A program made the translations under genes and the position numbers. 64,000 bases of DNA, taken from positions 1-64,000 of the forward strand of contig JAZQHC010000016.1 in assembly GCA_045540335.1 (NCBI GenBank), written 5' to 3'. Positions 37,448 through 46,025 of the stretch are shown here, piece after piece (the first letter of the stretch is position 1; each line of letters begins with the position of its first letter). The notes under the pieces were generated by a model that saw nothing but the letters and a program-made list of their open reading frames with translations, was not told the origin of the DNA and made no database searches. The stretch comes from RGIG7213 sp045540335 (GTDB taxonomy: Bacteria; Bacillota; Clostridia; Oscillospirales; CAG-272).

Positions 37448-37834
37448 TCAATGGCAATGCGAGCAATCACCGTCGCAGCCTTCATGGTTGCAAGGGCGCG
37501 TACCTGTAACGGTGTACATTATTTCGCCGTTCACCTGTTCCATAAATTTATCTACCGCTTCTTTTGCCTGTGTGAATTCTATCATAGTCGGCATTGCCAT
37601 AATATCGGTATAAAGCTCTTTAAGGGAATATCCCAATTCTTTAACCTTATCAGAATCCTTACCGTCTGTTTCAAACGCTTCTGCCAAGGATTTTGACATT
37701 TCGTTATATTTGCTTACTTTTGTAAGAAGCTCTACGTCGTTTTCGTATTCGTAAGTTGCTTTATTAAGCCTTATAACCCTTTCGTCAAGCTTTATTGCTT
37801 CCCCTAATTGTTTTGCAAGATCTAAAATTTCCAT
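37448..37834 (-). CDS. YlbF/YmcA family protein with a Cys-rich C-terminus
   Basis: 128 residues: a helical YlbF/YmcA domain (LAKQLGEAIKLDERV, AKEAVDKFMEQVN) ending in CNHEGCDGDCSHCH, four cysteines and two histidines. In B. subtilis YlbF and YmcA form a complex with YaaT that carries iron-sulfur clusters and aids mRNA processing by RNase Y. A similar metal-binding tail here is inferred. The start overlaps the proA stop (TAATG). Confidence 0.82.
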   Translation of the reverse strand: MEILDLAKQLGEAIKLDERVIRLNKATYEYENDVELLTKVSKYNEMSKSLAEAFETDGKDSDKVKELGYSLKELYTDIMAMPTMIEFTQAKEAVDKFMEQVNGEIMYTVTGTRPCNHEGCDGDCSHCH

Positions 37835-39084
37835 TATCGTGTTTGTCCTTTCCCTTCGATTATATATTTTACACTTGTAAGCTGTTCAGGCCCCATAGGA
37901 CCTCTTGCGTGCAATTTTTGCGTTGAAATACCTATTTCCGCACCAAAGCCGAATTCTTCACCATCGGTAAAACGTGTTGAAGCGTTTATATAAACTGCAG
38001 CAGAATCTATATTTGCTTTAAAATAATCTGCCGCGTCGATATTCGTCGTCATTATTGCTTCACTGTGATGTGTGGAATATTGGTTGATGTGTAAAACCGC
38101 TTCTTCAATGCCGCTTACAACCTTTACAGACATAATGTAATCGTTGTATTCGGTATTATAATCCTCATCTGTGGCGGGCTTTATACCATTTAATATTGCC
38201 GTTGTTTTTTCGCATCCGCGCAGCTCGACGTTGTACTTTTCAACCTCTTTTGCGAAAAGGGGCAAAAATTCGTTTGCAATATCCGCATCGCAAAGAAGCG
38301 TTTCTGCCGCGTTGCACACAGACGGGCGGCTTACCTTGGCGTTTACGCACACCTTAAGCGCCGTTTGTATATCTGCCGTTTTTTCAACGTAAACGTGGCA
38401 GTTACCTGCACCCGTTTCGATAACGGGTACGGTTGCGTTTTCGCAAACAGACCGTATCAGCCCTTTTCCGCCGCGCGGAATAAGCACGTCTATCAAGCCG
38501 GCGGCGTTCATTAAAGCAATGCTTGACTGCCTATCCTTATCGTTTATAAAGCAGATACAATCTTCGGGCAGCCCTGCGTTTACTATTGCCTTACGCATTA
38601 TATCGCAAATGCACATATTGGAATTAAACGCCTCTTTTCCGCCGCGCAAAACAACTGCGTTGCCCGTTTTTATACAAATTGCGGCGGCATCTGCCGTTAC
38701 GTTTGGGCGTGCTTCGTAAATAATGCCGATAGTGCCCAGCGGAACCTTTACCTTCGTTATTTTTAACCCGTTTGGGCGCACGCACACCTCGCCGTTGCCC
38801 AAAACGTCGGGCAAGGCAATAAGCTTTCTTACCGATGCGGCAATTGCCGAAATACGCGCCTGATTAAGGGTTAACCTATCTATCATGGTTTCTTTTACGC
38901 CGTTTTCTGCCGCTTGTGAAATATCAAGCGCGTTTGCTTTTAATATTTCTGCGCTGTTTTCTTCAAGTGCGCTTGCAATCGCTTCCAATGCGCTGCATCT
39001 TTCCGCGTATGATGACGTAGCAAGCGAAGCACTTGCTTTTTTTGCCTTTCGGCATTTTTCCAATACAAGTGAATTATCGTACAT
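37834..39084 (-). CDS. proA: Glutamate-5-semialdehyde dehydrogenase ProA
   Basis: 416 residues of the aldehyde dehydrogenase superfamily, reducing glutamyl-5-phosphate in proline synthesis. Motifs: PLGTIGIIYEARPNVTADA, the catalytic cysteine in KVSRPSVCNAAETLL, and GEEFGFGAEIGISTQKLHARGPMG split over the C-terminus. proB is not next to it in this window. First gene of the proA-ylbF-mutS-mutL operon. Confidence 0.96.
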   Translation of the reverse strand: MYDNSLVLEKCRKAKKASASLATSSYAERCSALEAIASALEENSAEILKANALDISQAAENGVKETMIDRLTLNQARISAIAASVRKLIALPDVLGNGEVCVRPNGLKITKVKVPLGTIGIIYEARPNVTADAAAICIKTGNAVVLRGGKEAFNSNMCICDIMRKAIVNAGLPEDCICFINDKDRQSSIALMNAAGLIDVLIPRGGKGLIRSVCENATVPVIETGAGNCHVYVEKTADIQTALKVCVNAKVSRPSVCNAAETLLCDADIANEFLPLFAKEVEKYNVELRGCEKTTAILNGIKPATDEDYNTEYNDYIMSVKVVSGIEEAVLHINQYSTHHSEAIMTTNIDAADYFKANIDSAAVYINASTRFTDGEEFGFGAEIGISTQKLHARGPMGPEQLTSVKYIIEGKGQTR

Positions 39085-39116
39085 AGCTTTTCCTTATATA
39101 AATATTTATTCATTAT

Positions 39117-39145
39117 ATTCTAACACAAAACGTATTTCCCGTCAA
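39117..39145 (-). promoter_or_regulatory. Promoter for the proA-ylbF-mutS-mutL operon
   Basis: On the minus strand TTGACG and TAGAAT are separated by exactly 17 bases, about 33 bases upstream of the proA start. Confidence 0.75.
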
Positions 39146-39217
39146 GAACAAAGGGTAAAAAAATTTCAATATACCTAGGATTTGCTTTTATAATTTTTAC
39201 AGCAAAAAGGGATAACA

Positions 39218-39287
39218 TTTCAAAATGCAAAATTTATCAGAAAAAATGTAAAATATACTTGACATTTTGAAAGATATATGTTATACT
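39218..39287 (+). promoter_or_regulatory. Consensus promoter with a possible operator for the XRE regulator operon
   Basis: TTGACA (39259-39264) and TATACT (39282-39287) are 17 bases apart. A 10-base inverted repeat, TTTCAAAATG (39218-39227) and CATTTTGAAA (39263-39272), overlaps the -35 box. This placement fits autorepression by the encoded regulator, which is an inference. Confidence 0.75.
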
Positions 39288-39308
39288 ACTATCACAAGGA
39301 GGTTACGT

Positions 39309-39524
39309 ATGAAAAACAAAAAATTAAAAATCGCCAGGATCGAGTGTGATCTTTCGCAAGAAGATCTTGCGCGTGCCGTTGGGGTAACGCGCCAAACGAT
39401 AGGCGCAATAGAAAACGGTAGCTATAACCCCACGCTGCGGCTTTGTATCGACATATGCAAAGCAACGAACAAAACATTAAACGATCTTTTTTGGGAAGAG
39501 GTGCAAGAAGATGAAAACAAATAA
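39309..39524 (+). CDS. XRE-family helix-turn-helix regulator
   Basis: 71 residues, almost entirely one HTH_3 domain: LKIARIECDLSQEDLARAVG, VTRQTIGAIENGSYNPTLRL. This short type commonly pairs with a small membrane protein. The ATG has AAGGAGG six bases upstream; the longer frame would run through the promoter. It overlaps the next gene by 14 bases. Confidence 0.9.
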   Translation: MKNKKLKIARIECDLSQEDLARAVGVTRQTIGAIENGSYNPTLRLCIDICKATNKTLNDLFWEEVQEDENK

Positions 39525-40068
39525 AAACAATACAGTAGTAGTTGACGAACGTCAAAAGCAAATACGAAAAACCGCAGGTGTAATAGCAGGTGCATTTTTG
39601 CTTGTGTGCTTTATCGGCCAAGGCATTTACAATATAGCCACCACGGGTGATATTGGTTGGGAAATATGGGCAATTATCGGATACACGCTTATTTTTTCTA
39701 TATCCTGCAATGTGTTAGGCGATATTGAAGAGCCGCGCAGTATTTCCGGTAGGCCGCTTCCCACGGGAAGCAGTAAGGCCGACAGGCTTGCAAGAATTAA
39801 AGACTACGTTTTTGACAGTGTATTATTCGCCCTTGCATGTGCCGTGATGGACGTTATTCTTATTGGCTTCGGTGCAGAGGATATAACTGATTTGGAAATT
39901 ATAAAATTACTGTTTCCGTCGTTTAACAAAACGGGCATTGTAATTTTAACGTGTATTTTTGCGTTCGTTACAATGTTTATAATCTCTTTTATATTTGATT
40001 ATCTTATAGGCGAAAAATACAAAATTGCGAAATACAATAAAATGATAGCAGAGCTTGACGAGGATTAA
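39511..40068 (+). CDS. Membrane protein, DUF6773/DUF3796-like, partner of the XRE regulator
   Basis: 185 residues, four predicted membrane helices (about 22-42, 52-70, 105-125, 143-165) with charged N- and C-termini. Small HTH-plus-membrane-protein pairs of this kind are common in Firmicutes and have no proven role. The overlap with the regulator gene indicates coupled translation. Family name given from recollection of layout, not a search. Confidence 0.65.
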   Translation: MKTNKNNTVVVDERQKQIRKTAGVIAGAFLLVCFIGQGIYNIATTGDIGWEIWAIIGYTLIFSISCNVLGDIEEPRSISGRPLPTGSSKADRLARIKDYVFDSVLFALACAVMDVILIGFGAEDITDLEIIKLLFPSFNKTGIVILTCIFAFVTMFIISFIFDYLIGEKYKIAKYNKMIAELDED

Positions 40069-40089
40069 CGAACCGTTACGTTCAAAATA

Positions 40090-40128
40090 AAATGCAACAG
40101 ATCTTTATTTGATCTGTTGCATTTTTGC
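40090..40128. terminator. Bidirectional terminator between the XRE operon and glnS
   Basis: A perfect 14-base stem, AAATGCAACAGATC with GATCTGTTGCATTT, around a 7-base loop, with A and T runs outside. Confidence 0.9.
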
Positions 40129-40135
40129 ATTGTAT

Positions 40136-41779
40136 TTATTTAACCTTGTAGCTGTCCTTCAACGTAACAACGCGGTTAAAGGTATTTTTATTTTTCGTAT
40201 CAAGGCAGAAGTAACCGGTTCTTACAAATTGGAATTTATCGCCGGGCTTTGCATCCTTCAAGCTTTCTTCCATGCAGCAATCCTTTAACACGGTAAGGGA
40301 ATTTTCGTTAAGAAAATCGTTATACGTTTTACCTTCGGGCAAATTAGTCGGGTCAGGAGTTGTAAACAGTCTGTCGTAAAGCATAATGTCGGACCTTATG
40401 CAATGCTCGGATGACAGCCAATGTATCGTACCCTTTATCTTTCTTCCGTCGAAGGGATTATTGCAGCCCGATTGCAGATCTGCCGTGCAAAGCACTTCCG
40501 TAACCTTGCCGTTTTCGTCTGTTATTATCTTGTCGCATTTTACGATATACGCACCCATAAGGCGAACCTCGCCGCCTTCCTTCAAGCGGAAGTATTTCGG
40601 GGGCGGATCTATGGAAACGTCTTCCCTATCGACGTAAAGCGTTTTCGTAAAGGGAACCTGCCTTGTACCTGCATTTTCGTCGTTGGGGTTATTGGTTACG
40701 GTAAAATATTCAACCTTATCTTCAGGATAGTTTGTTACGGTTACCTTAACGGGGTCTAGCACGGCAATTCTTCTTAATGCCGTTTTATTAAGGTCTTCCC
40801 TTACGCAATGCTCAAGCAATTCGATATCTACCGTGCTGTTAGACTTTGCAACGCCTATTCTTTCGCAGAAATCAAGTATTGCAGCGGCGGTAAATCCGCG
40901 CCTGCGTAAGCCGCAAAGGGTTGGCATACGGGGGTCGTCCCAGCCATCTACAAGCTTACCTTCTACCAAGGAACGAAGGTATCTTTTACTCATAACCGTA
41001 TAGGTTACGTTAAGGCGCGCAAATTCTATCTGCCTCGGCTTGCCTTGCAGGCCTGCGTGCTCTACCACCCAATTATACAAGGGCCTGTGGTCTTCGTATT
41101 CAAGCGAGCAAAGGCTGTGCGTAATACCCTCGATAGCGTCTTGTATGGGGTGGGCAAAATCGTACATGGGGAAAATGCACCATTTCGTACCCTGGCGGTG
41201 GTGGTCGATATATCTTATACGGTAAAGAACGGGGTCGCGCATGTTAAAGTTGCCTGATGCAAGATCTATTTTTGCGCGAAGGGTATATTGCCCCTCTTTA
41301 AATTCGCCTGCGCGCATTCTTTCAAACAAATCAAGGTTTTCCTCTATCGGTCTGTCGCGGTAGGGGGAAACTGCAGGGCGCGTAGTATCGCCCCTGTATT
41401 CTCTGAACTGCTCGGGTGTAAGTTGGCAAACGTATGCAAGGCCTTGCTTTATAAGATTTACCGCGATTTGATACGTTTGCTCGAAATAGTCAGACCCGTA
41501 GAAGAACCTATCGCCCCAATCGAAGCCAAGCCAATGTATATCCTCTTGAATAGCATCAACAAATTCGGTATCTTCCTTTGCGGGGTTTGTATCGTCCATA
41601 CGAAGGTTGCATATTCCGCCGTATTTTTTTGCAGTACCGAAGTCGATAACAAGCGCTTTGCAATGGCCTATATGCAAATAGCCGTTAGGCTCGGGCGGAA
41701 AACGCGTGTGTATTTTTAAATCGGGATTTTTACTGATATCCTCGTCTATAAAATCGTGTATGAAGTTTGAACTTTCCAT
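40136..41779 (-). CDS. glnS: Glutaminyl-tRNA synthetase
   Basis: 547 residues, class I. The HIGH motif is PPEPNGYLHIGH near the N-terminus and the KMSKS-like motif is VMSKRYL near residue 265. The C-terminal anticodon-binding beta-barrels follow (DREDVSIDPPPKYFRLKEGGEVRLMGAY). Many Clostridia lack GlnRS and use GatCAB, so its presence is informative. AAAGGAG precedes the ATG. It lies 16 bases after gltX. Confidence 0.95.
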   Translation of the reverse strand: MESSNFIHDFIDEDISKNPDLKIHTRFPPEPNGYLHIGHCKALVIDFGTAKKYGGICNLRMDDTNPAKEDTEFVDAIQEDIHWLGFDWGDRFFYGSDYFEQTYQIAVNLIKQGLAYVCQLTPEQFREYRGDTTRPAVSPYRDRPIEENLDLFERMRAGEFKEGQYTLRAKIDLASGNFNMRDPVLYRIRYIDHHRQGTKWCIFPMYDFAHPIQDAIEGITHSLCSLEYEDHRPLYNWVVEHAGLQGKPRQIEFARLNVTYTVMSKRYLRSLVEGKLVDGWDDPRMPTLCGLRRRGFTAAAILDFCERIGVAKSNSTVDIELLEHCVREDLNKTALRRIAVLDPVKVTVTNYPEDKVEYFTVTNNPNDENAGTRQVPFTKTLYVDREDVSIDPPPKYFRLKEGGEVRLMGAYIVKCDKIITDENGKVTEVLCTADLQSGCNNPFDGRKIKGTIHWLSSEHCIRSDIMLYDRLFTTPDPTNLPEGKTYNDFLNENSLTVLKDCCMEESLKDAKPGDKFQFVRTGYFCLDTKNKNTFNRVVTLKDSYKVK

Positions 41780-41795
41780 GGTAACTCCTTTGCCG

Positions 41796-43484
41796 TTAAA
41801 GATTTTCTATTGCCGCTTTTATACGGTTTTTCATCATTTCTTCGCCCATTATGGTTATTATCTCGTACAAGTCGGGGGTGTTTGCCCTGCCTGTAATTGC
41901 AATTCTTATAAACGAGCTTACGTCGCCTACGTGGCCTTTATATTCTTCGGGATTTTTCTTATAAAGCTTCATTTCCGGTGCAAAGCCTATCTGACCTGCA
42001 ATATCCTTTACACAGTCGAACCATGCCGAATTATCAAATTCCGGACTGAATTTTTCAAGATAAAGCGACAACGCTTTTTTAATATCCGCTTTATCAAACT
42101 TTTCATCAAACGAAACCTCGGGGGCAAAAAATTCGTTATAGAAATAGCTTACGTAAGGCTTTATATCCGCCCAGGTTGCTATGTCTTTTCTGGGCTTTGC
42201 GCCGCCCCTGCCTATTGCAAGAATACGTTTTGCATATTCTTCGTTTGCGGTAAATACGGTATAAAACTCTTTATCGTATTCTTTTGCCCAATTTGCCGCG
42301 TCTGCATATACCTTTTCGGCAGACATTTTGGAAATAACGTTTTTAGATACGTCTGTTAATTTGTTGAAATCAAACAGACAGCCCGAAACGCTCATTTTCT
42401 TTATAGAAAACGGAAAATCGTCGGGTGTTTTATCGGGGTTTTGCGCGTGCCATTCTTCATAGTTGGAATTAAGCAGCGTCATAATATATTCCCTTACGCA
42501 TTCGGGGGCTATACCAAGCTTTGCGTAATCATCAAGCGATGCACCCATATCACGCTTCGAAAGCTTCTTTTTATTGCCCTCTTCATCAAGGCGCATTATT
42601 TGCGCTATGTGCAGGTATTTCGGTGCTTTAAAGCCAAGATAATTGAAAAGCATTAAATGTCTTGGCAAGCTTGGCAGCCATTCTTCACCGCGTACCACAT
42701 GGGTAGTGCCCATAAGGTGGTCGTCTATCGCGTGGGCAAAGTGGTAGGTGGGAATGCCGTTGCTTTTTAAAAGCACCTCGTCTTTATCATTTTCGGGCAG
42801 TTCTAACGTACCCTTTACAAGGTCTGTAACCTTTATTTTCTTTTCACCGTCGCCGCAGGCAAGCATGCGAAGCACAAACGGGTGGCCCGCCTTTACATGT
42901 TCTTCTATTTCCTGAACGGATATTTCGCGCAGCTTCAGCATTTGTGCTTTTTGCTGTGCTTCAAGCTCTGCCGTCCATTCACGGCTTTTTACCTCTGCTT
43001 TTTTATCCTGTGCGTTCAGGGCTTCAAGCTCTTCCTCGGTGGTAAAGCAGGGGTACGCCTTTCCCTCTGATACAAGCTTTTTTGCATAAACGTGGTATAT
43101 TTCCTCGCGCTTGCTTTGTTTGTACGGGCCGTATTCGCCCTTGTCGTATATTTCGCCGTTATCGGAAAGGGCTGCGCCCTCATCAAACCTGATGCCGTAC
43201 ATTGCAAGGGTTTTTATCAGCGCCTGTGCCGCACCCGGAACCTCTCTTTTATCGTCTGTATCTTCAATTCTTAAATAGAACACACCGCCTGATTGATGGG
43301 CAAGCCTTTCGCAAACCGTTGAAGGAAAAAGCCCGCCGAAATGCACAAACCCAGTGGGCGACGGGGCAAATCTTGTAACCTTTGCGCCTTCGGGCAGCTG
43401 CCTTGCGGGATAACGCTTTTCAATATCCTCCGGTGTAAGGGTAACGTTTGGAAAAAGTAAATCGGCAATATAACCGTGATCCAT
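41796..43484 (-). CDS. gltX: Glutamyl-tRNA synthetase
   Basis: 562 residues, class I. The HIGH-like motif is FAPSPTGFVHFGGL and the KMSKS-like motif is KKLSKRDMGASL. It is longer than the usual 470-490 residues because of an N-terminal extension and insertions, as in a clostridial GluRS subgroup. Specificity for tRNA-Glu only is likely since glnS is adjacent. AGAGG precedes the start. Confidence 0.94.
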   Translation of the reverse strand: MDHGYIADLLFPNVTLTPEDIEKRYPARQLPEGAKVTRFAPSPTGFVHFGGLFPSTVCERLAHQSGGVFYLRIEDTDDKREVPGAAQALIKTLAMYGIRFDEGAALSDNGEIYDKGEYGPYKQSKREEIYHVYAKKLVSEGKAYPCFTTEEELEALNAQDKKAEVKSREWTAELEAQQKAQMLKLREISVQEIEEHVKAGHPFVLRMLACGDGEKKIKVTDLVKGTLELPENDKDEVLLKSNGIPTYHFAHAIDDHLMGTTHVVRGEEWLPSLPRHLMLFNYLGFKAPKYLHIAQIMRLDEEGNKKKLSKRDMGASLDDYAKLGIAPECVREYIMTLLNSNYEEWHAQNPDKTPDDFPFSIKKMSVSGCLFDFNKLTDVSKNVISKMSAEKVYADAANWAKEYDKEFYTVFTANEEYAKRILAIGRGGAKPRKDIATWADIKPYVSYFYNEFFAPEVSFDEKFDKADIKKALSLYLEKFSPEFDNSAWFDCVKDIAGQIGFAPEMKLYKKNPEEYKGHVGDVSSFIRIAITGRANTPDLYEIITIMGEEMMKNRIKAAIENL

Positions 43485-43496
43485 AATCTAAACCTC

Positions 43497-44132
43497 TCAA
43501 TATACAAAGTAATTCGTTTTCTTCATAAAATCCTCTGCGTAAAGCTTGCCCCCGTGGCCCGGGTGCAAAACGTAATCCGTTCCGTTTTCTTCAAAAAACG
43601 CCCTTAACCGCATTACAGAGGATACAAGTGCGCGCTGATCGCCGCCGTAAAGATCGCATCTGCCGTACCCGTCTTTAAAAACAAGGTCGCCGCAGAAGAT
43701 ATCCTTTTCGATAATATAGCATACAGAGCCGCGCGTATGCCCCGGGGTATAAAAAACCGTGCAAGTCGTGTTTGAAAAGTGAAATTCATCCCCATCGGCA
43801 AACAAAACGTCGGGCTTGCCAAACCCATGCTGAAGCCTGCCAAGCTGCCTTAAATATGATTTATCGGCATCTATTACGCCCTCTTCATCGTTTATATGAA
43901 CGCAAAGCGGTGCGCCCGTTTTTTTTCGAAGCTCGTCCGCCGCCATCATATGATCGAAATGCGCGTGGGTAAGAAGTATGCCTTTAAGGGTAAGATTTTT
44001 TTCTTCAAGCTTTTGTAAAAGGTATTCGCTTTTGTCTGCAGGGTCAATAATAACGGCGCTGCCGTTTGAATCGACCATATAGCAATTCGTTTTATACATA
44101 CCTAAAATATAGGTGTGAAAAGATAACGGCAT
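43497..44132 (-). CDS. MBL-fold metallo-hydrolase (glyoxalase II-like)
   Basis: 211 residues. The metallo-beta-lactamase motif THAHFDHM, the later YTPGHTRGSVCY histidine, the bridging aspartate in FCGDLVF and the final HPGHG give a complete two-metal site. The family includes hydroxyacylglutathione-hydrolase-like thioesterases; the substrate is unknown. The ATG with GGAGG seven bases upstream is preferred over a TTG four codons earlier. First gene of the operon with gltX and glnS. Confidence 0.9.
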   Translation of the reverse strand: MPLSFHTYILGMYKTNCYMVDSNGSAVIIDPADKSEYLLQKLEEKNLTLKGILLTHAHFDHMMAADELRKKTGAPLCVHINDEEGVIDADKSYLRQLGRLQHGFGKPDVLFADGDEFHFSNTTCTVFYTPGHTRGSVCYIIEKDIFCGDLVFKDGYGRCDLYGGDQRALVSSVMRLRAFFEENGTDYVLHPGHGGKLYAEDFMKKTNYFVY

Positions 44133-44159
44133 ACGTTCCTCCAAGCAACATTATTTTTT

Positions 44160-44189
44160 ATTATACTATAAACAGCAGGTGAAAATCAA
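44160..44189 (-). promoter_or_regulatory. Promoter for the MBL-gltX-glnS operon
   Basis: On the minus strand TTGATT and a perfect TATAAT are 18 bases apart, about 28 bases upstream of the start codon. Confidence 0.65.
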
Positions 44190-44236
44190 TCCCTTTTTAA
44201 AAAATATTAAATTTTATATATAAAATAATTATGTGC

Positions 44237-44272
44237 TTGACTTGTTGACAAATGTGTTTTATAATATATAAT
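44237..44272 (+). promoter_or_regulatory. Two overlapping sigma-A promoters for the two-component operon
   Basis: TTGACT (44237-44242) lies 17 bases before TATAAT (44260-44265). TTGACA (44245-44250) lies 16 bases before a second TATAAT (44267-44272). The two are interleaved with a 7-8 base shift. Confidence 0.8.
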
Positions 44273-44307
44273 AGTTAGGTATGCAATTTTCTTAGAGGGG
44301 CTTTTAA

Positions 44308-44985
44308 ATGAAAAAAATATTGATCGCAGACGACGACGTTGCAATCGGCGAGCTTATTTCCGACGCACTTGAAGACGAGGGCTTTTTAACCGTTTTGGTA
44401 AATAACGGCAAAACAGCAGTTGAATACGCCGTGTCCGACAGCTTTGACCTTATATTACTTGACGTTATGATGCCCGGAATCGACGGACATGAGGTTTGCG
44501 GGCAGATTCGCAGCAAGGTGCATTGCCCTATAATTTTCGTATCTGCAAAAAACCGCACGCTTGATACACTGCTTGGCCTTGGCATCGGCGCAGACGATTA
44601 TATAACCAAGCCGTTTGCCGTGGAAGAGCTGGTTGCGAGGGTAAAGGCACACCTTCGCCGTGAAGAACGGAAAAGCATACATCAAACGTCTGACATTATA
44701 AGAAAAGGCGAAATAAAAATAAACAAAAGCACCCTTTCGGTAAGCAAAAACGGTAAAGAAATACAGCTTTCCCCAAGGGAATTTCAACTGCTTTGCTTTT
44801 TTGCGGAAAACAGCGGAAAAACGCTTTCCAAAGAAGAAATATTCAAAAACGTGTGGCAAAGCGAATACGGCGATATCGGCACGGTTGCAGTTAACGTTAA
44901 AAATCTTCGAAACAAAATAGACGAAAACGGAAAATATATCAAAACCGTTTGGGGTGCAGGATATAAATTCGTTTTTCCCGATTGA
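44308..44985 (+). CDS. OmpR-family response regulator
   Basis: 225 residues. Receiver domain with the acidic pocket D8-D10, phosphoacceptor D52 in LILLDVMMPG, and lysine in YITKPF. A winged-helix DNA-binding domain follows (about 128-225), ending in VWGAGYKF. GAGGGG precedes the ATG. Partner of the adjacent kinase. Confidence 0.95.
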   Translation: MKKILIADDDVAIGELISDALEDEGFLTVLVNNGKTAVEYAVSDSFDLILLDVMMPGIDGHEVCGQIRSKVHCPIIFVSAKNRTLDTLLGLGIGADDYITKPFAVEELVARVKAHLRREERKSIHQTSDIIRKGEIKINKSTLSVSKNGKEIQLSPREFQLLCFFAENSGKTLSKEEIFKNVWQSEYGDIGTVAVNVKNLRNKIDENGKYIKTVWGAGYKFVFPD

Positions 44986-44998
44986 TTTAAGGTAGAAC

Positions 44999-46021
44999 AT
45001 GAAACTTACTTACAAGCTTTTTATACTTTTATCCGCTTCGTTTGTTTTCAATATTGCGGTGATACTTTGCGTGTATAACTTCGTTTTGGAGGATAACGGC
45101 AAGCTTGGTGCAAAGGGTGTCGGCATATTGGCAGCGGCAGAGCTTATAACCGTTTTTCTTATATTTCTGCTTTTTATGTTCGTGCTTGAAAAAATACTTA
45201 TCAAGCCCGTTAAAAAGCTTTCAAACGATATAAAGCAGCACGAATCCGGTAAAGAAGTTCCCCTTACGTATAACGATGGCGAAATATCCGAATTAAGGCA
45301 AAATTTTGCCGAATTCGTTCATCAGTTAGATGAAGAAAAGGCAAAGCAAAACAGAATAATTGCATCTATTTCGCACGACGTAAAAACCCCGCTGACCTCC
45401 GTAATGGGATATACAGAGCTGCTGATGAACCCCGCCCTGTCTGAGGAACGGCGCAAAAAATATCTTAATGTGATATATGAAAAATCACAGCAGATAAAGG
45501 ATATAATCGTAGAATTCGACGATTATTTAAACGGCGAATTCAATATGCAAATACAGACGGAAATCGTAAATCTGCGCGCGCTGTGCGAGGATATTACAGA
45601 CGATCTAAAGGACCAATTTTCTTTATCGCAACCGGAAATATCGCTTCTTTGCACGGCAGACGGATATATAAACGCCGACGGCGACAAGCTTTACCGCGTT
45701 TTTATGAACGCAATCAGCAACAGTATAAACCATTCCCAAAAGCAAACGGGATTAAAAATACACATCGTAATCACCGAGGAAAACGGGCATTTCGTTTTTG
45801 CCATCACCGATAACGGAAACGGCGTTGCAAAAGACCAGCTTGAAAAAATATTCGAGCCCATGTACACCTGCGACAAAAGCAGAAGCGTTGCGGGCCTTGG
45901 GCTTGCAATCTGCAAGGAAATAATAAACGCCCACGGCGGCGAAATATACGCCGAAAGCGAAGAAGGCAGATATTTTTCGGTTGTTTTTAAATTAAAGAAA
46001 GTAAACGGAGAGAAAAACTGA
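44999..46021 (+). CDS. Sensor histidine kinase
   Basis: 340 residues: two membrane helices (about 8-30 and 42-64) with a very short outside loop, a HAMP-like linker, the phosphoacceptor H126 in ASISHDVKTPLTS, the N box in FMNAISNSINHS, and G boxes DNGNGVAK and GLGLAICKEI. The tiny sensor loop suggests sensing in or at the membrane. 13 bases after the regulator gene. Confidence 0.94.
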   Translation: MKLTYKLFILLSASFVFNIAVILCVYNFVLEDNGKLGAKGVGILAAAELITVFLIFLLFMFVLEKILIKPVKKLSNDIKQHESGKEVPLTYNDGEISELRQNFAEFVHQLDEEKAKQNRIIASISHDVKTPLTSVMGYTELLMNPALSEERRKKYLNVIYEKSQQIKDIIVEFDDYLNGEFNMQIQTEIVNLRALCEDITDDLKDQFSLSQPEISLLCTADGYINADGDKLYRVFMNAISNSINHSQKQTGLKIHIVITEENGHFVFAITDNGNGVAKDQLEKIFEPMYTCDKSRSVAGLGLAICKEIINAHGGEIYAESEEGRYFSVVFKLKKVNGEKN

Positions 46022-46025
46022 TAAT

